A stretch of DNA of 21,736 bases from Lachnospiraceae bacterium. GTDB lineage: Bacteria > Bacillota > Clostridia > Lachnospirales > Lachnospiraceae. Shown here piece after piece: positions 1-7,023 of the stretch. The notes beneath the pieces were generated by a model that had not been told where the DNA came from, searched no databases, and saw only the letters and a program-made list of their open reading frames with translations. Location: the NCBI GenBank assembly GCA_009774625.1, contig VSOB01000012.1:36139-57874 (forward strand), in the 5' to 3' direction. The first letter of the stretch is position 1. Every line of letters starts with the position of its first letter. The position numbers were made by a program, and so were the translations under genes.

Positions 1-90
1 GTAGGTCAGCAGCCGTTGGCTGGTGACATGACATAATAGGGAAGCGCACTGATGTGCGCGCAGGTCAGCAGCCGTTGAGTGGTGACCTGG
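1..90 (-). repeat. Dimeric palindromic intergenic repeat, copy 1
   Basis: Two 59-bp-period units. Each has a hairpin with 10-nt arms and a GTT loop (5-27; 64-86), followed in the first unit by a second perfect hairpin, GCGCAC-TGAT-GTGCGC (44-59). The same unit occurs in the opposite orientation at 2457-2575 and 8422-8480. In the second unit the inner arm has mutated (GAGT instead of GGCT), but the outer arms AGGTCA/TGACCT still pair. The right edge of the repeat supplies the GGAGG ribosome binding site of the next gene. The unit may continue beyond the left window edge. Confidence 0.85.
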
Positions 91-98
91 AGGATAAA

Positions 99-593
99 AT
101 GGAGCTTTCAAAATTTGAAGAATTTGAGCGGAAATGCTCCGGCGAATTGCCGGATGAAATCAGAAAAATATTGAAAAAAGCACAGGGAAAGGAATATTGT
201 GCGATCGGGTTTGTTACCACTGATGATTTTTATGGTTGTTATCTTACATGGGATTACAGTCATGATATCAACAAGTATTACGACTGGGAGAACGGACTTG
301 AACCGGATTTCCTTTGCCAGCCGCTTGTAGACATTGTTGAAAGCTGTAAGGACATTGACTTTTGCAGTCCATCAGATGAAAAATGGGAGTTTGCGGAAAC
401 CTTACTGGCTGTGTTGGAGAAAACCGTCAAACAGCTTCCTGATGAAATCTTTCAGGAAAACGGTTTTAAGAGAAACGGGAATCTTTTCTTTGCAGCAATG
501 AGCGACGGGGACTATATCGAAGAAATGCTGGATAAGTCCGTCAAAATGTTTAATTCCGGAGAAACGCTTGAAGCATATGGCATGACACGGTGA
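99..593 (+). CDS. DUF4303-like protein
   Basis: A 164-residue soluble, acidic protein with no signal peptide or membrane segment. The C-terminal stretch FFAAMSDGDYIEEMLDKSVK followed by MFNS resembles the end of DUF4303 family proteins, which usually finish with an S/D-rich segment and a helix ending in a small residue plus N. Family function is unknown; related small proteins often sit among immunity-type genes, but there is no toxin next to it here. The start at 99 is chosen because GGAGG (89-93) lies five bases upstream. An earlier in-frame ATG at 54 lies inside the palindromic repeat and would only add repeat-encoded residues. The gene therefore borrows its ribosome binding site from the repeat edge. 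The family call is from memory of the motif pattern; the existence of the gene is more certain than the name. Confidence 0.75.
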   Translation: MELSKFEEFERKCSGELPDEIRKILKKAQGKEYCAIGFVTTDDFYGCYLTWDYSHDINKYYDWENGLEPDFLCQPLVDIVESCKDIDFCSPSDEKWEFAETLLAVLEKTVKQLPDEIFQENGFKRNGNLFFAAMSDGDYIEEMLDKSVKMFNSGETLEAYGMTR

Positions 594-714
594 TTGACAA
601 GTCCCGGTTTATCGTGCAGACTTTATACATTGGGAATTTTCCGAAAAACAGTCATGCTATCATGTGAAAGCGCAATATATACCATACACTATTTTATTCA
701 GAGAGGTAAACAAC

Positions 715-1122
715 ATGTTAAAACAAGTATCTATCTACGCAGAGAACAAAAAGGGGACCTTCCAGGACCTCACTTCTCTTCTGATGCAGGAAGGCATTAA
801 TATTCTGGGTTCCGTAACGCAGAACAGTACCGAATACGGTGTGGTCCGCATGATCGTATCCGATACGGAAAAAACCATTGATCTGTTGAAAGCAAACGGT
901 TATCTGTGCAAATCCACCCATATCATCGGTGTGGAAATGGCAGATAAGGTCGGCAGTCTGAATCATCTGCTTCTGGCGCTGCTGGACGGAAACATCAATG
1001 TGGACTACACCTATCTTTGTTTTAACAGAGAAACCGGCATGCCTATTATCATTCTGCACACAGAAGATATCTTTGAAGTAGAAAATTATCTGAAAACAAA
1101 AGGATTTGTTGTGCAACAGTAA
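715..1122 (+). CDS. Tandem ACT-domain protein
   Basis: A 135-residue protein made of two ACT domains (about 3-66 and 69-133). The first begins LKQVSIYAENKKGTFQDLTS, with the small residue and hydrophobic pattern that starts an ACT fold. The second begins HIIGVEMADKVGSLNHLLLA. Stand-alone tandem-ACT proteins usually bind an amino acid and act as sensors or regulatory subunits, and this pattern is typical of the Clostridial amino-acid-binding ACT proteins. No partner enzyme is adjacent, so the ligand is not deducible. The start at 715 is preceded by GAGAGG (701-706); an in-frame ATG at 664 has no ribosome binding site. It is followed directly by a strong bidirectional terminator, so it ends its transcription unit. 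Confidence 0.9.
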   Translation: MLKQVSIYAENKKGTFQDLTSLLMQEGINILGSVTQNSTEYGVVRMIVSDTEKTIDLLKANGYLCKSTHIIGVEMADKVGSLNHLLLALLDGNINVDYTYLCFNRETGMPIIILHTEDIFEVENYLKTKGFVVQQ

Positions 1123-1166
1123 AAGATCCCGGAATAAGTCATTCTGGCTTATTCCGGGATCTTTTT
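1121..1166. terminator. Bidirectional intrinsic terminator
   Basis: A 17-bp perfect inverted repeat (1122-1138 with 1148-1164) around a 9-base loop, with T's on the right (1162-1166) and A's on the left (1121-1124). It therefore serves both the ACT gene on the plus strand and the small gene ending at 1165 on the minus strand. The stem overlaps the last base of the ACT stop codon region and abuts the stop codon of the opposing gene. Confidence 0.92.
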
Positions 1167-1458
1167 ACTCCTCTGCTTTCTGATAACGCTTGAATATCTT
1201 ATCCTTACCGCATGCATGCTTGCTGCCGTCCTCTTCGATGATAATATAATCACCCTCGTTTATGAACGTCCTGCCCCGGCGGTGTTTGATATACGGACAT
1301 ACGATTACGCCGTCCTCCCTTGTCACTTTCACAAGATTGTCGGTCACAATCCAGCCCTTCATCACCACGTTGTGATATGGCTCAAACCCATCCTCCATGT
1401 TTTTTCCGACTTCATATTCATACACATCGGCATAAAGTCCTACTCTGATACATCTCAT
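1165..1458 (-). CDS. Small uncharacterised protein
   Basis: A 97-residue protein with no signal peptide. The C-terminal half, GDYIIIEEDGSKHACGKDKIF, resembles small phage-like proteins ending in a 'GDYI...DG..xxCxxDIF...Y' pattern, often encoded in prophage or element cargo, so a phage-derived origin is possible. No catalytic motif is visible. The start at 1458 has a strong GGAGG (1469-1473) about ten bases upstream. It is convergent with the ACT gene and shares its terminator. I do not assign a function; the gene itself is supported by the start signals and the terminator. Confidence 0.7.
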   Translation of the reverse strand: MRCIRVGLYADVYEYEVGKNMEDGFEPYHNVVMKGWIVTDNLVKVTREDGVIVCPYIKHRRGRTFINEGDYIIIEEDGSKHACGKDKIFKRYQKAEE

Positions 1459-1596
1459 ACTGCAAATACCTCCTCTCGTACACTTCCCTCTGTCTATATT
1501 ATCTGATCATCTGAACCCATAAACCTGCTTTTCGTCCGGTTTCATCAGACCTTTGCCTGTGGATAACGCTTGTTTATCCTTATATTTCTGTTCAAC

Positions 1597-2367
1597 TCAC
1601 AAACATTTGTACCCTATAATGGTAACCGTCCCTTTGCCCGGATATCTTTTGATCTCATACTTGTCCGGGAAAGCCTCCAGGAGCTGGGGCAGCTTCAGAA
1701 ATCCATAGGTACGGGAATCAAAATCCGGCTTCGCCCTTTTGATAAAGGTTCCGGCTGAGCTGACATTTACATAGCCGTCGTCATCCTGATACTTGTCGGA
1801 TGCAATTTTCAGAAGATTATGGATTTCATCAAATCCATCCATAGAATCTTCGTTTTCCTCCGTATCCACTACCTTTTCTTTGCTGACTTCCTTCGCCTTA
1901 TTTTTATTGGATACAGGCTTTTCCCCGGTTTCTTTCTCCAGGTTTTCCAGAAAAACAAATTCATCGCAGGCGTTCCGAAAAGCCTTCGGTGTTTTCTTTT
2001 CTCCCACGCCGATAACATATACGCCGGATTCATGCAGGCGGATAGCCAGAGGCGTATAATCACTGTCACTGGCCACGATAGCAAATGCATCATACAGGTT
2101 GCTGTGCAGCAGATCCAGTGTGCTGATCACCAGCGCCATATCCGTGGCATTTTTCCCGGATACATAATCAAACTGCTGTTCTGCCTTAATAGCCAGACGT
2201 TTCAGTTCATTTTCCCAATGCTTCAGCGCATCCTTTTTCCAATTGCCATATGCCCGCTTTACCACGATCCTGCCATGTGTGGATATCTCCTGTATCACAG
2301 CCTCCAGCTTGGACAGGCGCGTATTATCCGCGTCGATTAAAAGCACTATTTTCTGTAAATTGTCCAT
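1597..2367 (-). CDS. NYN-domain (LabA/DUF88-type) RNase-like protein with C-terminal LOTUS domain
   Basis: A 256-residue protein. Residues 6-140 form a NYN (PIN-like) domain: the first acidic motif is LLIDADN (D12, D14), the second is GKNATDMAL (D76), and ASDSDY (D101, D103) is the third metal-binding cluster, followed by IRLHESGVYVIGVGE. All acidic positions expected of a metal-dependent ribonuclease are present. After a charged linker (about 143-178) the C-terminal 75 residues look like an OST-HTH/LOTUS winged helix (DGYVNVSSAGTFIKRAKPDF, then YGFLKLPQLLEAFPDKYEI), an RNA-binding module commonly paired with NYN. The predicted role is RNA cleavage or turnover in the cytoplasm; the substrate is unknown. 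The start at 2367 is chosen over the ATG at 2400 because GGAGAG lies eight bases upstream of the former. It is probably monocistronic. Confidence 0.9.
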   Translation of the reverse strand: MDNLQKIVLLIDADNTRLSKLEAVIQEISTHGRIVVKRAYGNWKKDALKHWENELKRLAIKAEQQFDYVSGKNATDMALVISTLDLLHSNLYDAFAIVASDSDYTPLAIRLHESGVYVIGVGEKKTPKAFRNACDEFVFLENLEKETGEKPVSNKNKAKEVSKEKVVDTEENEDSMDGFDEIHNLLKIASDKYQDDDGYVNVSSAGTFIKRAKPDFDSRTYGFLKLPQLLEAFPDKYEIKRYPGKGTVTIIGYKCL

Positions 2368-2456
2368 TGATGTTCTCTCCTTATACTGGATTATCTTCAC
2401 TCCTTTTCCCCATTCGGCATATCATTCTCTTCCCATCAAACATACAGGCACGCTTT

Positions 2457-2575
2457 GTCACCAGCCAACGGCTGCTGACCTGCCCACACATCAGTGCGCC
2501 TCCTTATTATATCATGTCACCAGCCAACGGCTGCTGACCTGCGCGCACATCAGTGCGCTTCCTTATTATATCATA
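2457..2575 (+). repeat. Dimeric palindromic intergenic repeat, copy 2
   Basis: Two head-to-tail units at 59-bp period. The first hairpins are at 2457-2479 and 2516-2538. The second unit has an intact GCGCAC-ATCA-GTGCGC hairpin (2543-2558); in the first unit the left arm of this hairpin is changed (CCACAC), so only one arm survives. Each unit ends in a T/A-rich tail (CTTATTATATCAT). The orientation is opposite to the copy at 1-90. It lies between the start of the NYN gene (2367) and the end of the nucleotidyltransferase gene (2704). The rest of 2368-2703 shows no gene. Confidence 0.9.
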
Positions 2576-2703
2576 CTGTTCTGAAATTTGTATCCAGTTT
2601 ATAGAAAATTTACGGAAATCTTATCGGGGATTCTTCTCTGTGCCGGTCCGCAGCACCCAAATTATATTCCCGTCAAACCGTTTATGATATACAGGCTTCC
2701 CTC

Positions 2704-3486
2704 TTACGATTCCAGTGTATGCATAAAAACCCGGTTCAGCGCTTCCCAGTCCTGGTTCCGGTCATCCGTCATTTCCTCTGCTGTTTTCCTGGCCCGGCTG
2801 ATCTGCTCTTCCAGATAGGTATGCAGCACTTCTATCCGTTCTCCCTGTTCAGACTCCGGCATCTTCTGTTTTGCCTGCAGCAGCCTGTCCACGCATTCCC
2901 GCATATCCTCTTCCAGTACCGTCCCGGCCAGACGGGCAAACGGCACCGGCGGCGGGCAGGCTTTTTCGGCAATCCATTTACAGGCCAGAAGAGGACGCAG
3001 CGCATAAAAATATTTTTTATAGGAAACCCGCTCACCCGTCAGGTACCGGGCATAGTTTTTACGGGCTGTCCCATAATAATGATACATGGCCGCCTTGCAG
3101 GAAAAATAAGCCTTTGCGCTCTCCCAGATCTCTTTCCACTGGGGCGCGGCTGTATAAACCACAGGAGAATTGGCCCATTCAAACAGTGTGGCATTGGACT
3201 TGTGAACATGCCGCAGCGCCTTACTCAGATCCCAGCCGTTTATATCCAGAATGGCATCCATAGCCCCTTCTATCACATCCCGGCTCTCCTGCAGCTCCAG
3301 ATAATGTTTCATCGGCCTTATATAGATAAACCGTACATCATAGTCGCTGTCAGGGGATGCAAACCCCCATGCCCTGCTGCCTGACTCCGCCGCATACAGG
3401 ATACGGACCCGCTCCCGCGCTTCGATCTCTTTCAGCTTTCTGCCGATCAACTCTTCTGCCGGTCCTTCGAAATCACCGTACTTCAT
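2704..3486 (-). CDS. RlaP/YcgL-family (COG3541) nucleotidyltransferase, stand-alone
   Basis: A 260-residue DNA polymerase beta-fold nucleotidyltransferase of the RlaP/YcgL (COG3541) family. The signature is G36-S37-R-A-W-G-F followed by SDYDVRFIY, whose D48 and D50 are the metal-binding aspartates. A conserved helical region follows (NATLFEWANSPVVY at about 108-121; KKYFYALRPLLACKWI at about 160-175). The family is predicted to transfer a nucleotide to RNA or protein ends and is named from its association with RNA ligases; substrates are not established. The start lies inside the 3' end of the upstream TfoX-nucleotidyltransferase gene (14-base overlap, different frame), with AGGTGG six bases before the ATG, so translation is probably coupled. 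It is the last gene of a three-gene operon. No clear terminator was found downstream. Confidence 0.92.
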   Translation of the reverse strand: MKYGDFEGPAEELIGRKLKEIEARERVRILYAAESGSRAWGFASPDSDYDVRFIYIRPMKHYLELQESRDVIEGAMDAILDINGWDLSKALRHVHKSNATLFEWANSPVVYTAAPQWKEIWESAKAYFSCKAAMYHYYGTARKNYARYLTGERVSYKKYFYALRPLLACKWIAEKACPPPVPFARLAGTVLEEDMRECVDRLLQAKQKMPESEQGERIEVLHTYLEEQISRARKTAEEMTDDRNQDWEALNRVFMHTLES

Positions 3487-4810
3487 CTTTTACCACCTTT
3501 TCATTCACCGACATCACATACTCCTGCACCCGGCTTTTGTCCGGCTCATCCGGCAGGTTGGTCCAGGCCGCCGCCTGATCCAGCTTTTTCTCATAATCGG
3601 CCACAATCTCATAAAACTCATCCCGGAACGCGCCGTCCTCTTTCTGATACTCTCCCCGGCGGATGGCAAGCAGCAGTTCCCGTTCCCTGTGTCTATAGGT
3701 GTTGACCTCGCCCTTTTCCAGAATATCAATGGCCATCATAAACAGGCGCACCAGATGCATGGCATGTTTGTTCAGATGATTGTCGTCCTTTTTCCGGTTA
3801 CGCTTGCCGATTTTATCATAGTCCCTGACAATATTGTGCATCTCATTCCAGATATTCTTATAATCCCGCAGAGGATAATGAGTCAGATTGGTATCCACAA
3901 ACAGCTCCGTTTCAAACTGGGGATTCACAGCCGTATCCGTATAAATATGAATGGAACCGTTTTCAAACCGCTCATAACGCCTTCTGAAATCATACATGGC
4001 ATTTTTCACCGAATTGAAAATATGCTGTTCCTTTTCCCTCTGCGGATAAGAGTCCCTTGCCAGCGCATTCTGCAGCCGCCGGAGCTGTGCGTCGGCATAC
4101 CCGCCAAAGGACTGGATGGCTCTTTTGGACAGAAACAGACCGGTATTTTCCAAAAGTTCCCTGCCCAGGTCATGCAGATACAGATAGTGCTCCGGGTTCA
4201 GCCCCAAAAGCTCCAGTGTATTGGGATTGCAGTTTAACAGCAGTGTGATCATTTTTCCGAATCCATATACCGTGGTATCTGTCCTGTCATCCACATACTG
4301 TTCAAAAGCGGAAAGGCCGATCAAATCCTCCTTCCTGTTCAGTGTCACCCCGCGGATATCCATATCGCTGTTTTCATTGTCTGTCCCATAGGAATAGCTT
4401 CCCCCAAGCCCCAGCAGGATAATGGATTTCCCCAAATGAGGATCCTCCCGCAAAAAATCATATTCCGCTTTCTTTAACACAGAGGAAAATTTCCTGCTCT
4501 TTTTCTGCTTCCGCTGCGGCAGCTCCGGTTCCATAGCCACGACCATTTCCTGCAGGGCTTTCCGGTCCTCCAGTATAGTCACCGGCAGCATAGGCTTTGC
4601 CCCTTTATAAGGGGGCTGTGCTTCGCTGTCCGGCATACAGGCTCTGGCGGCTTTTGTATCTTTGACCATAAATCCGTCCTCATAGATACCGCCGAATATC
4701 TTTTCCTTATAATAAAATACATATCCTCCCATCATGGGAATATTACGTACCCAGCCCAGCTCTGCAAGCTGATCCATAATATATGATGCAAGTTCCTTAT
4801 AGTCCGCCAT
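3473..4810 (-). CDS. TfoX N-terminal domain fused to RlaP/COG3541 nucleotidyltransferase
   Basis: A 445-residue two-domain protein. Residues 1-105 match the short TfoX/Sxy-family proteins common in Clostridia (MMGGYVFYYKEKIFGGIYED at 26-45, then YKGAKPMLPV), ending in a basic linker (QRKQKKSRK, 99-107). Residues 108 to about 420 form a COG3541-type polymerase-beta-fold nucleotidyltransferase with G136-G137-S-Y-S-Y-G-T and SDMDIRG (D149, D151 as metal ligands), then NTLELLGL. Normally these two families are separate proteins. Here they are one continuous reading frame with no frameshift or stop between them. The upstream LRR gene ends 33 bases before the start and the downstream nucleotidyltransferase overlaps the end, so this is the middle gene of an operon. 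TfoX-type domains are thought to be protein or nucleic-acid adaptors; here one may direct the enzyme to its target, which is inference. Confidence 0.92.
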   Translation of the reverse strand: MADYKELASYIMDQLAELGWVRNIPMMGGYVFYYKEKIFGGIYEDGFMVKDTKAARACMPDSEAQPPYKGAKPMLPVTILEDRKALQEMVVAMEPELPQRKQKKSRKFSSVLKKAEYDFLREDPHLGKSIILLGLGGSYSYGTDNENSDMDIRGVTLNRKEDLIGLSAFEQYVDDRTDTTVYGFGKMITLLLNCNPNTLELLGLNPEHYLYLHDLGRELLENTGLFLSKRAIQSFGGYADAQLRRLQNALARDSYPQREKEQHIFNSVKNAMYDFRRRYERFENGSIHIYTDTAVNPQFETELFVDTNLTHYPLRDYKNIWNEMHNIVRDYDKIGKRNRKKDDNHLNKHAMHLVRLFMMAIDILEKGEVNTYRHRERELLLAIRRGEYQKEDGAFRDEFYEIVADYEKKLDQAAAWTNLPDEPDKSRVQEYVMSVNEKVVKDEVR

Positions 4811-4843
4811 GATACCGCTTCCCTCTCCATCCTGCCGGCCGCT

Positions 4844-5710
4844 CTATTTCCCTGCCGGCACAAACGAAATCCCATGTTCTCTGGCATATTCTTCTGCTGC
4901 TGACCCCGCCGTGCCTATGATCTGAAAACCGGGCACCACCTGGTATCCTTTTATTTTGTATGCCATTTTTCGGGAATCCATATATTCCCTGATTTCCATA
5001 ATGCCCACACAGTCTTTGCCAAATGTGGTCACACTGACCGGAATCTTCAATTCTTTCAGCGCCGTACAGTCAGAAAATGCATAGTCTCCGATCTCGGTAA
5101 TCCCTTCCTCCAAAGTCACCGATGTCAATGCCTCACAGTCCGAAAACGCCTCGCTCATATCCGTCACACTGCCCGGAATCACTACGGAGCGCAGCACTTC
5201 CGAACCACAGAACGCAGCGCTGATGTCCTCCGTTTCCGGCGGAAATACAATATGCTCCAGGCCGGTCCCGGAAAACGCATTGCGAAAATATCGTGCACGG
5301 GCCGGAATCTTCACATCCTTCAACGCATAACAGGAATTTAACGCGTATTCCAGATCTTCTACCGAATCCGGCAATGTCACCTGCTCCAGCTCCTCACAGC
5401 CATAAAATGCGCCTATGACTGAAATCACCCCATCAGGAACCACCGCACTTTTCAGCTCGTAAAAGCCGTCAAACGTGCTGTCCAGGGAAACTACCTGTTT
5501 TCCATCCACCATCTGCGGCACTACGATATGAATGACATCGCCATTATAACGCAAAAGCTCGATTCCGCCCTTTTCCTCATCCGCTATATACGTCCAAAGT
5601 CCGTCGCTGCTGGTCAGAATGGGAACATCCTCTCCCTCACATTGATAAAAGTAATCATAGCTCTCCCCTGTACCATACCGGCCTCTGCCGTCAGCATAAT
5701 AAGCATTCAT
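4844..5710 (-). CDS. BspA-type leucine-rich-repeat protein without signal peptide
   Basis: A 288-residue protein with about six LRR_5/BspA-like repeats between residues 75 and 240 (for example LEQVTLPDSV, LRSVVIPGSV, LTSVTLEEGI, LKELKIPVSV), each with the 'C..L..V.IP..V..I...F..C..L' rhythm. The C-terminus (IIGTAGSAAEEYAREHGISF) is the standard cap seen at the end of such proteins. Most BspA-like proteins are secreted; this one starts MNAYYADGRGRYGTG with no signal peptide, lipobox or anchor, so it is predicted cytoplasmic. It is the promoter-proximal gene of the operon with the two nucleotidyltransferases, which suggests an internal binding or recognition role rather than adhesion. The start at 5710 has GGGGAAGGGG upstream and a good promoter at 5746-5774. 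Confidence 0.9.
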   Translation of the reverse strand: MNAYYADGRGRYGTGESYDYFYQCEGEDVPILTSSDGLWTYIADEEKGGIELLRYNGDVIHIVVPQMVDGKQVVSLDSTFDGFYELKSAVVPDGVISVIGAFYGCEELEQVTLPDSVEDLEYALNSCYALKDVKIPARARYFRNAFSGTGLEHIVFPPETEDISAAFCGSEVLRSVVIPGSVTDMSEAFSDCEALTSVTLEEGITEIGDYAFSDCTALKELKIPVSVTTFGKDCVGIMEIREYMDSRKMAYKIKGYQVVPGFQIIGTAGSAAEEYAREHGISFVPAGK

Positions 5711-5745
5711 ACATATACCCCTTCCCCTCTCTGTATAATATTTTT

Positions 5746-5774
5746 ATAATACTGCTGTTGTTTTTCTTTGTAAA
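5746..5774 (-). promoter_or_regulatory. Sigma-A promoter of the LRR-nucleotidyltransferase operon
   Basis: On the minus strand, TTTACA (5774-5769), 17-base spacer, TATTAT (5751-5746), about 35 bases ahead of the LRR start codon at 5710. Both boxes match five of six consensus bases or close to it, and the spacing is ideal. Confidence 0.65.
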
Positions 5775-5852
5775 GATGATCTGCCTGTCACTGTTTACTT
5801 TTTTATCGCCACATCACATAAAATATGTTAGAATAGGTAGCATGAATGATGA

Positions 5853-5882
5853 ATGACTCATTAAAAATGGACATTATATAAT
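5853..5882 (+). promoter_or_regulatory. Possible promoter of the broken AAA ATPase
   Basis: ATGACT (5853-5858), 18-base spacer, perfect TATAAT (5877-5882), 26 bases before the ATG at 5909. The -35 box is weak (four of six). It sits back to back with the promoter of the divergent LRR operon. Confidence 0.45.
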
Positions 5883-5908
5883 AAAAATGCACTTCAGGAG
5901 ACATTGTA

Positions 5909-6291
5909 ATGAAAATTCGTTTAAAAAATATTGGGATTATATCTGATTCCAGTTTGGAAATAAAAGGCCTTACCGTTATCACCGGGCACAACAATTCCGG
6001 AAAAACTACAGTGGGAAAAGTAATCTATTCTTTAATAGATGCCGTATCAAATATTCAGCAGAAATCCAGAAATGACAGATATCATTATGCCCTGGCTGAG
6101 CTTGATAAGGCATATGAAGAATTTTCATTCAGATATTCCCTGAAACATGGAAAAGATGAAATACCAAATGAATGTTTACATATATTTTTTTACATAAAAA
6201 CTATTATTACACCGAAATTAAAGTTTTCTCACCCTATGAATTTATCCAATACCTGAATGAAATTTATTTTGATTCCCCGTATCATCACTGA
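5909..6291 (+). pseudogene. 5' fragment of an AAA/ABC-type ATPase, frameshifted and truncated
   Basis: It begins normally: CAGGAG (5895-5900) eight bases before the ATG, then MKIRLKNIGIISDSSLEIKG and a Walker A motif GHNNSGKTT (about 27-35), as in OLD/RecF-type SMC-like ATPases of defence and DNA repair. The reading frame ends after 115 residues. A shift at a run of seven T's (6185-6191) opens a second frame reading KNYYYTEIKVFSPYEFIQYL until a stop at 6291, which looks like the true continuation. Nothing resembling signature, Walker B or effector regions follows, because a minus-strand terminator and another gene begin there. The full gene would be expected to be several hundred codons, so this is a broken remnant, perhaps of a defence gene. 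Confidence 0.75.
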
Positions 6292-6313
6292 TAGGGTCTG
6301 TCATTATATTATG

Positions 6314-6361
6314 AAAAACCTTTCGTAAAATAAGAAACCCCGCCTATTTTACGAAAGGTTT
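6314..6361 (-). terminator. Intrinsic terminator of the XRE gene
   Basis: A 17-bp perfect inverted repeat (6316-6332 with 6345-6361), 12-base loop, followed on the minus strand by TTTTT (6318-6314). It stands 34 bases past the stop of the XRE gene at 6395. Confidence 0.8.
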
Positions 6362-6394
6362 ACAATCGCTTCACCTCACCTGTTGTTGGTACTT

Positions 6395-6649
6395 TTATGC
6401 TCCCATCTGCTCCGTCCCTGCCTTTTCCATTACCAAAATATCATCGATATGTACCCGAAAAACCGCTGCCAGCACCACCAGATTGTCTATGGCAGGCAAA
6501 GTCACTCCATGCTGCCACTTATAGATTGCCTGCGGTGTGGCAAAGCCGAAGATATCCTGCAGCTCTCTCACCGACAGACCCACCTGCTGCCGCAGCCTTA
6601 CAATATTTTGTCCTGTTCTTGCCATATCGATCACAGGCATTTGTAACAT
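6395..6649 (-). CDS. Small XRE-family helix-turn-helix regulator
   Basis: An 84-residue single-domain protein. Residues 11-70 form a Cro/CI-type HTH: TGQNIVRLRQQVGLSVRELQ, then FGFATPQAIYKWQHGVTLPA (recognition helix around PQAIYKWQHG), then IDNLVVLAAVFRVHIDDILV. The last 15 residues are a short tail, so there is no ligand or multimer domain beyond the HTH. AGGAGG (6658-6663) lies eight bases before the start. It is bounded by a strong terminator downstream and the rtcB relic upstream, both on the same strand. The regulated genes cannot be told from the sequence. Confidence 0.92.
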   Translation of the reverse strand: MLQMPVIDMARTGQNIVRLRQQVGLSVRELQDIFGFATPQAIYKWQHGVTLPAIDNLVVLAAVFRVHIDDILVMEKAGTEQMGA

Positions 6650-6697
6650 TTGATTTTCCTCCTATTCCGGCGGCAGGTGCAGACAGGTTTTCCGGCC

Positions 6698-6983
6698 CTA
6701 ATCCGCCGCCTTAAAATTGTATACAGGTTTCATAACCGTCCGTATATCCACCGATTCTCTGATTACATCAATATTTTCGCTTTGGTTCTGGACATCACTC
6801 TGCCCGCTCCGTGGAGTGCGGAAAAATTCCAGTCCGGATTCCCCCTGCTCACTGCCGTCCCGCATATTAATGGGAATCAACAAATCCATAGTCACACATC
6901 CTCCGAACCTGTTCTATCACCTCTTCCTCCACTACTTTGGCAAAACAAATGGCGGTATTAAACTTTCCTTTGATTTCAAACAT
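6698..6983 (-). pseudogene. rtcB: 5' relic of an rtcB-type RNA ligase gene
   Basis: From an ATG at 6983 (GGGAG eight bases upstream) the frame reads MFEIKGKFNTAICFAKVVEE then EVIEQVRRMCDYGFVDSH and stops at 6869-6867. This 38-residue stretch closely follows the N-terminus of Firmicute RtcB (typically M-x-EIKGKYNTA...EE...QI...F..S). The RtcB continuation (IRIMPDVHAGAGCVIG...VIPNIVGVDIGCGM) is recognisable only in a degraded, shifted form: in another frame one reads DVIRESVDIRTVM (about 6776-6738). The downstream ~380 codons of RtcB are absent. RtcB joins 2',3'-cyclic-phosphate and 5'-OH RNA ends, as in tRNA repair. Here only a dead start remains, 40 bases downstream of tRNA-Lys. The 5' part is confident; the degraded second part is tentative. 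Confidence 0.7.
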
Positions 6984-7023
6984 TGCGTTTCTCCCTTCCG
7001 CATCCGATGCTGTCTCTCTTGCC

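Noticed and set aside
54..98. N-terminal extension of the DUF4303-like protein (MRAGQQPLSGD...)
   Set aside because: It is encoded by the palindromic repeat and has no ribosome binding site; GGAGG fits the ATG at 99.
1..2600. CRISPR-like interpretation of the regularly spaced repeats
   Set aside because: Only two units per locus with no variable spacers between them; the whole 59-bp unit is repeated.
6698..6895. 65-codon minus frame as an intact small gene
   Set aside because: It lies inside the decayed rtcB start; its apparent GTG start is the shifted frame of the RtcB-like reading frame at 6983.
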